From Synechocystis sp. LKSZ1 (GTDB taxonomy: Bacteria > Cyanobacteriota > Cyanobacteriia > Cyanobacteriales > Microcystaceae), in assembly GCF_040436315.1 (NCBI RefSeq), contig NZ_AP031572.1, forward strand, positions 1,426,001 through 1,490,000: a stretch of DNA of 64,000 nt. The letters run 5' to 3'. Positions 58,711 to 64,000 of this stretch are shown here, piece by piece; within the stretch, counting starts at the first letter, position 1; each line of letters opens with the position of its first letter. The notes below the pieces were generated by a model that saw nothing but the letters and a program-made list of their open reading frames with translations, searched no databases and had not been told where the DNA came from. The translations under genes and the position numbers were made by a program.

Positions 58711-60975
58711 CTATCGCAGTAATTCGGTCAAAAGTTGCGCTTGCAGGGCCGGGCTTAGTTGTCCTTGGCTCTGGAGACAATAGACGAGAAATTGATTAAC
58801 TTGATAGTACTGATCGAAGACCTGCTGTGCCGGTGGGGTCAAGGGCGGGAGCGTAAACCAGGCTCGCTGTTGTTGGAGAAGTTGTTGTAGTTGAGTTAAC
58901 CAATCACCGCCTTGGCTTTGCCACCAGTTCTCCAAAGCCTGGGGGTCTTGAGTCGGAGTGGGGAGGCTATTTTTAAGGATTTGCCAGGCCCTTTGACAGT
59001 CTGGGTTAAGGGAAAAACGACCTTCAAGATCCAGGGCAAAGTAAAGGTTCAGGGCCTGCTCTAGATCGAATTGGGTCGTCAGTTTCTGGGTTAAGCAACC
59101 CAGGCGATGGAAGCTAAAATCGAGGCCGAGTTCCCTGGGTAACTGTCCTGCTAGGGCCGGCTCAAGGGCAATGGCCAAACTAAAATCCTGGTTATACCAG
59201 AGGCTAAAATAAAAGGCCCGTAGGGCCGCTGGCGGATAGGATTGCCTCAAGGCCTGGACTTTTTGATCCAGGTGGTGCAGAAAAGCAGTTAACAAGGGTT
59301 GGCCTTGGCTAAAACGCTGGATACTGCCCTGGAGATGCTGAAATAGACTGTCGGCATTGGTCAATAAATTAGCCACCAATACGATCACTTCCTGCCAGGC
59401 CGGGTCGAGCATTCGATTCGTCAGCCATTGCCAATCCTGGCCAAGGTTCCCCTGACGGGCCTGGGCCACAATCTTGCGGGCGCTGAGGTAGGACTGAAAG
59501 GTTTGGTGAGAAAAGGCATAAATATTTTTGGCCCGCTCCACCAACAGACCGTGGTGAGCTTCCATCTCTTGGAGAATCGCCTCACTCTGAAGCCAAAGGC
59601 CCTCTCCCCCAGGGGGGGCTCCAGGCAGACGCACTAAGTAATCAGAAATCAGGCCTAATACCGTCTGCTTCTCAAAAAAAACCTGTCCCTGTTCCAAGGT
59701 CACTAGGGCCAGATCTCCCAGTAAGGTTAACTTATCCGCCAGACTGAAGCTTGGGTTCTGGGGTTGGCGTTGAATGCCCCGGTTGCGGTCCCATTGTTCT
59801 AGCAAAATTTCTAGGGCGGCCTGATACAGGGGAGCCCGCTGGGGAGGGAGGTCGCCCCGGTCTTGAAAGACCGTACAGATCAAATTAAGCAGGAGGGGCG
59901 TTTGGGCCAGGAGGCGCAGGGCCTGGTGTTGCCGTTGGTTAAGCACTTCGATTAATTGCTCTGCCCGGGCCGGACTAGAATCCGCAAACCAGTGGCGAAT
60001 AAAACCCTCAATTTGCGTTGGCTGAAAACGCTCCATCTCCACCGCCATGAATCCCGGTAATGGATAGACTGAGTAACCCAGTCGCCCGGTCATCACCACG
60101 GGAGTTTGCGGGTAGAGGGTCAGAAAATACTGGAGTTGTTGATAACGTTCCCCTTGGTCAAAGTCGGGAATTTCGTCCAGGCCATCGAGCAACAACAAGA
60201 TCTGACCCGTTTGCAGGAGGCCCTGAAGCTGACTGGCACTGAGGGAATAGCCTTGCCAGAGATGCCCTAGATAATCCTCTAGGCCATTGAAAGCGGGATG
60301 ACGAGCCGCGATGGCCCAAGCTTGCAGAGATACCAACCCAGGTAGATGATCTGCTGGCCCCTTTCCCTGGGCGTAGAGGAGAGCGAGGTGTTGCAGTAGC
60401 GTGGTTTTTCCCGCACCTGGATGACCCAAGACCAAGATCCGATTCTGGCCCACGAGCAGGTCAACCAGGGATTGGGCAGGAGTGCTCGCGGGACGAAGGG
60501 CCTGGAGATCCTGGATGCCTAGCCATTGCTGATGGCTCAATCGGGTCTGGACTTTGACCTCTACATAGCTATGGTTCAAAGAACGGGCGGGAGGCCCTCC
60601 CAACCAGGGGTTACGTTGGCCAGGCTGTTTTTGGAGATCCGTGACGAGGAGGGGACGTAGCCGAGAAATGAGGCTTTCCGGTGTTAATTCCGGCGGCGAT
60701 GCTGGTGAAGTAGGCCCTTTCGGTTCATCGGGTTCCTCTAGCTCATTGAATTGGGGCAAATCGGCAATATCTTCCCAATCGAGGTCTAACTGGAAACAGA
60801 TCTCCATAAAAATTTTGCGGTCAATGGCCCGGCCACTCAGGAGCTTCCAGACTGAATTCCGGGTGGAGAGGCCAGCTTGTTCCGCTAGATAGTCCTGAGT
60901 CCAGCCCTTCCGTAGTAGACATTGTTTCAGGCGAGCAATTCCCTGCTCGGAGGCGCAGAGGGAGCGCTTAACCAT
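58711..60975 (-). CDS. HTH-NACHT STAND NTPase
   Basis: The 754-residue protein starts with a helix-turn-helix-like region (about 12-70; GWTQDYLAEQAGLSTRN and VWKLLSG), then a linker and a NACHT ATPase (about 175-480). The NACHT has Walker A GHPGAGKTT (184-192), Walker B LLLLDGLDEIP (259-270) and VVMTGRLGYSV. A C-terminal helical-repeat region (about 480-754; FSHQTFQSYLSARKIV) likely senses a ligand. NACHT STAND proteins act in signalling and, in bacteria, in antiphage defence. Its ATG overlaps the stop of the preceding response regulator by eight bases, so both are translated together with the hybrid kinase operon. Confidence 0.9.
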   Translation of the reverse strand: MVKRSLCASEQGIARLKQCLLRKGWTQDYLAEQAGLSTRNSVWKLLSGRAIDRKIFMEICFQLDLDWEDIADLPQFNELEEPDEPKGPTSPASPPELTPESLISRLRPLLVTDLQKQPGQRNPWLGGPPARSLNHSYVEVKVQTRLSHQQWLGIQDLQALRPASTPAQSLVDLLVGQNRILVLGHPGAGKTTLLQHLALLYAQGKGPADHLPGLVSLQAWAIAARHPAFNGLEDYLGHLWQGYSLSASQLQGLLQTGQILLLLDGLDEIPDFDQGERYQQLQYFLTLYPQTPVVMTGRLGYSVYPLPGFMAVEMERFQPTQIEGFIRHWFADSSPARAEQLIEVLNQRQHQALRLLAQTPLLLNLICTVFQDRGDLPPQRAPLYQAALEILLEQWDRNRGIQRQPQNPSFSLADKLTLLGDLALVTLEQGQVFFEKQTVLGLISDYLVRLPGAPPGGEGLWLQSEAILQEMEAHHGLLVERAKNIYAFSHQTFQSYLSARKIVAQARQGNLGQDWQWLTNRMLDPAWQEVIVLVANLLTNADSLFQHLQGSIQRFSQGQPLLTAFLHHLDQKVQALRQSYPPAALRAFYFSLWYNQDFSLAIALEPALAGQLPRELGLDFSFHRLGCLTQKLTTQFDLEQALNLYFALDLEGRFSLNPDCQRAWQILKNSLPTPTQDPQALENWWQSQGGDWLTQLQQLLQQQRAWFTLPPLTPPAQQVFDQYYQVNQFLVYCLQSQGQLSPALQAQLLTELLR

Positions 60976-61828
60976 GGTGACTGATGAGGTAAAGCAGACG
61001 GGCCGTATCCATGAGGCGTTCTTGTTCCCAAGCCGTCCAGGGCCTGGCCTGGCGGTAGTGGAGTTGGAGAAAACCCTGAGCCGGTAGGGGTAAGATTAGG
61101 CCCTGGGGAGTTTGGAGGGCAGGGGCGAAGCTAGCCGTAGACATCGGTGTCGGCGTTGAGGGCATCGTCGCGACCAGTTGAGAAGCGTTTAGCCCGAGCT
61201 TAGCCAGGGTTGGATAGTTAGGGGCGACGGCTTCTAGGTCGGGTTCCGTGGGGCCAAGGCTGAAGACCAGTCGTTCCACCTGCCAAAAAGCCCGCAGTTG
61301 CTCTAGTAGGTTGGTTAATTGCTGAGTCCGATCTCCGCCTTGTACACCCTGGGCCAGCAAAGTTTGCATTAGGGTAATCCAAGTTTGTTGCGGCTGGATT
61401 TCGGCCCTCGGGGTTTCCTGAGCCAGGAGTCGTTTCACCCGTTGCCGTAGCACAGACCAGTGAATGGGCTTGGTGATGTAGTCCGTCGCGCCGGCTTGGA
61501 AAGCCTGGTCAATGGAATCCCGGTCATCAAGAAACGTAATCATTAGAATTGGCACCTCTGACCCTCCCGCACCTTGCCGCACCTGCTGACAACAACTAAA
61601 GCCGTCCATTTCCGGCATCATGGCATCCAGTAGCAACAGATTCGGTTGGAGTCGGCCATACTTCGCCAGGCAGTCTATCCCGTTGACCGCTTCTTCGACC
61701 CGATAGCCATCCTGTTTCAGGGCCATCACCAACAGCGCCCGAATGGTATTGTCATCATCGGTCACGAGGATCAGGGGCGCGTCTCCCGTCTCATCACTGC
61801 TAGGGGAAGAGGAGTTAGGGTTGATCAT
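60968..61828 (-). CDS. response regulator with receiver and degenerate GAF-like domain
   Basis: The 286-residue protein has a receiver (about 18-130) with the acidic TDDD, phospho-acceptor Asp68 in LLLDAMMPEMDGF, MIT and Lys120 in YITKP. The remaining 150 residues have no HTH; LILPLPAQGFLQLHYRQARPWTAWEQERLM resembles the end of a GAF domain. It therefore looks like a non-transcriptional adaptor. It sits between a hybrid kinase (50 bases upstream) and the NACHT gene, whose start overlaps its stop, so it is the likely link between them. Confidence 0.88.
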   Translation of the reverse strand: MINPNSSSPSSDETGDAPLILVTDDDNTIRALLVMALKQDGYRVEEAVNGIDCLAKYGRLQPNLLLLDAMMPEMDGFSCCQQVRQGAGGSEVPILMITFLDDRDSIDQAFQAGATDYITKPIHWSVLRQRVKRLLAQETPRAEIQPQQTWITLMQTLLAQGVQGGDRTQQLTNLLEQLRAFWQVERLVFSLGPTEPDLEAVAPNYPTLAKLGLNASQLVATMPSTPTPMSTASFAPALQTPQGLILPLPAQGFLQLHYRQARPWTAWEQERLMDTARLLYLISHHG

Positions 61829-61878
61829 TGGCTAGAAATGAGCAAGGCAAAAATGTCCGTCAAAACAGGCCCAGTCCC

Positions 61879-64000
61879 CTACAGTAAATTGAGGTAGGCC
61901 ACCAACGCTTCTCTTACTTTCGCATACTCTACTCGTAATGATTGGGCGAGTTCTGTGGCCCCTGCGAGGTTTCCCCCTCGACCCAAATTTTCCAGTTGTT
62001 TACAGCTCTGAGCAAAGGCCAGGGCCCCGAGGTTGGCACTACTAGAACCTAAGCTGTGGGCCAGTTGGCGGACTTGCAGGGGATTATCGTCGGCGATGGC
62101 CGTTTGCAATTGGTCGAGGGCAATGGGGGTCGTTTCAAGATAGTTGGGGATGATCGCTTGCAGAATCTCAGCGCCTCCCATGGCCCGAATGCCTTCAAGA
62201 ATGGGCTCATCCAAGCAGGGGGCGGCGGGTTTCGAGGCCGGATGTTCTGGGAACGTCGGGAGCGCGGTGGCGGAGGATGGCTTTGGGCTGGCGTGGGGTT
62301 TCACCCGTTGCAGGGCCGCAATTAATTCGGGTTCTCGGATTGGTTTACTGATATAGTCATCCATACCAGCCTGGAGACAGTTTTCTCGGTCTCCCTGCAT
62401 TGCGTAGGCCGTTACGGCAATAATCCAAGGCTGTTCCCAGGGAAGGGCCGTGGCTCGTAAACGACGGGTTGCGGTCATGCCATCCATTTCCGGCATTTCC
62501 ACATCCATGAGCACCACATCGTAGGGAACTTGCTGGAGCGCTGGAATCACTTCTGCTCCGTTACTAACCACATCGGCCCGATAGCCCAGTTTTTGTAATA
62601 GTAGCAAAGCAACCTGTTGATTAATACTGTTATCCTCAGCCAGCAGAATCCGTAGAGGACTCAGGGTTTTGAGCAGGGCATCCCTTTCAGGGTGGGAGAA
62701 GGGAGAACGTGTGATTTCAGGAAAGGTTTTTTTCCAGTTTGGTAGACCATCGATGACCGTTAGGGGGGGGCGACAGACCACATCGAGCAACAGATTATAG
62801 AGCTGGGATGGTTTTAAAGGGGCCTGGAGCCAACCGGCAAATTCCACTTCGGTGCGTTTTTGTAGTTCTGCGGGAGAGAGTAGAAAGGGGGCCTGGAGAA
62901 TGATGGGCAGGGCCTGACCGGCTGGGCGACGACGAATGGCTTCGGCGAGTTCAATGCCATCCAACTCCGGCATCCGTAAATCCAAGAGGGCCAAGTCAAA
63001 GGCGGGTTCCTGATTGAGCCAGAGCAGGGCCTCCCACACCGACCCCGTGGTCAGGGTTTCCATCCCCCAGGCGCGGGTCAACTGACTCAACCACTGGCGA
63101 TTAATGGCATTGTCATCCACGACCAGCAGGCGTTTTCCCCGTAATTCTGGATGCTCTGAGGGGATTAGGGAACAGGTCGTTACCCCCTGGACCGGCACCG
63201 TGAAATAAAAGCGAGTTCCCCGTTCTGCAGCGGTAGCGGGTTGACTCGGCCAAGTTGCGGGCGGCCAACCGGCCATGGCCCCTTGGCTTTCCATCCAGAT
63301 TGTTCCTCCCATGAGATCCACCAATCGCTTACAGATGGCTAACCCCAGGCCTGTTCCTCCGTACTGGCGCGTCACGGCCCCGTGGGCCTGGCTAAAGGAT
63401 TGGAACAGTCGGGATTGTTGTTCTGGGGGGATACCGATGCCCGTATCTTCGACCATGACCTGGATTTCGTAGCGCTGTTGCGTAGCCTCTAATGCCTTTG
63501 CTTCCAGTACGACCGTGAGGGCCCCCTGTTCGGTAAATTTCACCGCATTACTCAGTAAATTCACTAAAACCTGACGCAAACGCGTTAAATCGCCGAGAAC
63601 CGTCGCTGGCACCGCAGGGCCAATGCGATAGACCAAGTCTAGACCTTTGGTAAAGGCCTGACCGGCAATCAAGTCCAGGGATTCCTCTACCCAACGTTGG
63701 ATCTCCAACGGATGACGTTCCAGGGTCAGCTTACCGGACTCAATTTTAGAAAAATCCAAAATATCGTTGATCAGGGTCAACAAAGTTTCACCACTACTAC
63801 GAATGGTTTCTGCAAACTGTTGTTGTTGGGGGTTGAGGGACGTATCGAGGAGCAGGCCAGTCATGCCGATGATGGCATTCATGGGCGTGCGGATCTCGTG
63901 GCTCATGGTGGCCAGGAAGTCACTTTTGGCCCGATTGGCCATCTCTGCCACATTTTGGGCTGCTAATAATTCTTCATTCTGCTGGGTGAGACGTTCGCGG
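61879..64000 (-). CDS. hybrid sensor histidine kinase with two receivers and Hpt, 5' truncated by window edge
   Basis: The frame is open to the right edge, so the sensor N-terminus is missing. An ATG at 63951 is in frame but is preceded by a continuous coiled-coil-like codon run ([14 protein letters not shown]), so it is not the start. Counting from that ATG: His[12 protein letters not shown] (His18), HATPase NLLSNAVKF (131-139) and TGLGLAI, receiver 1 (Asp324 in LLDLRMPE), receiver 2 (Asp483 in [11 protein letters not shown]), and a C-terminal Hpt (His632 in [13 protein letters not shown]). It is a complete phosphorelay in one chain. The response regulator 50 bases downstream is its probable output partner. 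Confidence 0.93.
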   Translation of the reverse strand, partial: RERLTQQNEELLAAQNVAEMANRAKSDFLATMSHEIRTPMNAIIGMTGLLLDTSLNPQQQQFAETIRSSGETLLTLINDILDFSKIESGKLTLERHPLEIQRWVEESLDLIAGQAFTKGLDLVYRIGPAVPATVLGDLTRLRQVLVNLLSNAVKFTEQGALTVVLEAKALEATQQRYEIQVMVEDTGIGIPPEQQSRLFQSFSQAHGAVTRQYGGTGLGLAICKRLVDLMGGTIWMESQGAMAGWPPATWPSQPATAAERGTRFYFTVPVQGVTTCSLIPSEHPELRGKRLLVVDDNAINRQWLSQLTRAWGMETLTTGSVWEALLWLNQEPAFDLALLDLRMPELDGIELAEAIRRRPAGQALPIILQAPFLLSPAELQKRTEVEFAGWLQAPLKPSQLYNLLLDVVCRPPLTVIDGLPNWKKTFPEITRSPFSHPERDALLKTLSPLRILLAEDNSINQQVALLLLQKLGYRADVVSNGAEVIPALQQVPYDVVLMDVEMPEMDGMTATRRLRATALPWEQPWIIAVTAYAMQGDRENCLQAGMDDYISKPIREPELIAALQRVKPHASPKPSSATALPTFPEHPASKPAAPCLDEPILEGIRAMGGAEILQAIIPNYLETTPIALDQLQTAIADDNPLQVRQLAHSLGSSSANLGALAFAQSCKQLENLGRGGNLAGATELAQSLRVEYAKVREALVAYLNLL

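Overview
This window is cyanobacterial chromosome. It carries psaC (photosystem I iron-sulfur subunit), ycf37 (photosystem I assembly), gun4 and chlM (chlorophyll synthesis), a separate atpB/atpE-type operon for the ATP synthase beta and epsilon subunits, a slr1604-like ftsH, ferredoxin-dependent sulfite reductase, and a one-piece tmRNA whose tag ANNIVSFKRVAIAA I recall as the Synechocystis tag. Base composition is near 50 percent GC and rich in GGCC. The HIP1 octamer, common in many cyanobacteria, was seen only three times. I would place it near the unicellular Synechocystis-like (Chroococcales) lineage, but genus cannot be fixed from this sequence.

Layout. 1-9.4 kb: acnB, psaC, an rpoZ operon, convergent purQ/purS, a zinc-ribbon/pseudokinase-like/PP2C phosphatase, and a carboxynorspermidine decarboxylase. 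9.7-15.1 kb: an ECF-type ATPase, a flavin reductase-like/MIF/gun4 run, a YfiH-family protein and an SbmA-like ABC protein. 15.2-22.6 kb, all on the minus strand: two Ser/Thr kinases, an M15 carboxypeptidase, a nucleotidyltransferase/HEPN pair and an FHA-FHA-ABCG transporter, which look like a phospho-signalling neighbourhood. 22.9-36.1 kb, mostly plus strand: cofG, an ABC exporter, pmbA/tldE, mutL, ftsH, sir, an LptC-like lipoprotein, an atypical response regulator and a DUF192 lipoprotein. 36.5-44.9 kb: rplI, phoH, a membrane protein shared with plants, tmRNA, DUF2442, a split bacterioferritin pair with divergent bfd, serS and murJ. 44.9-58.7 kb: a NodU-type carbamoyltransferase, ycf37, a TPR-CHAT protein, an Hpt protein, chlM, panB, a ferredoxin/pseudo-cyclase fusion, atpC-atpD (cyanobacterial atpE-atpB), a GT2 glycosyltransferase and msrA.

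58.7-64 kb holds the most unusual locus. It is one minus-strand operon encoding a hybrid histidine kinase (its 5' end lies beyond the window), a response regulator, and an HTH-NACHT STAND ATPase whose start overlaps the regulator stop. This layout suggests a NACHT NTPase controlled by, or reporting to, a phosphorelay. Other second-look items are the ferredoxin fused to a cyclase domain that has lost its metal ligands, the ribbon-helix-helix-like tail of sulfite reductase, an Uma2 fragment coupled to mutL, and an unexplained structured intergenic region at 9.4-9.75 kb. No CRISPR array, complete insertion sequence, tRNA or rRNA was seen.
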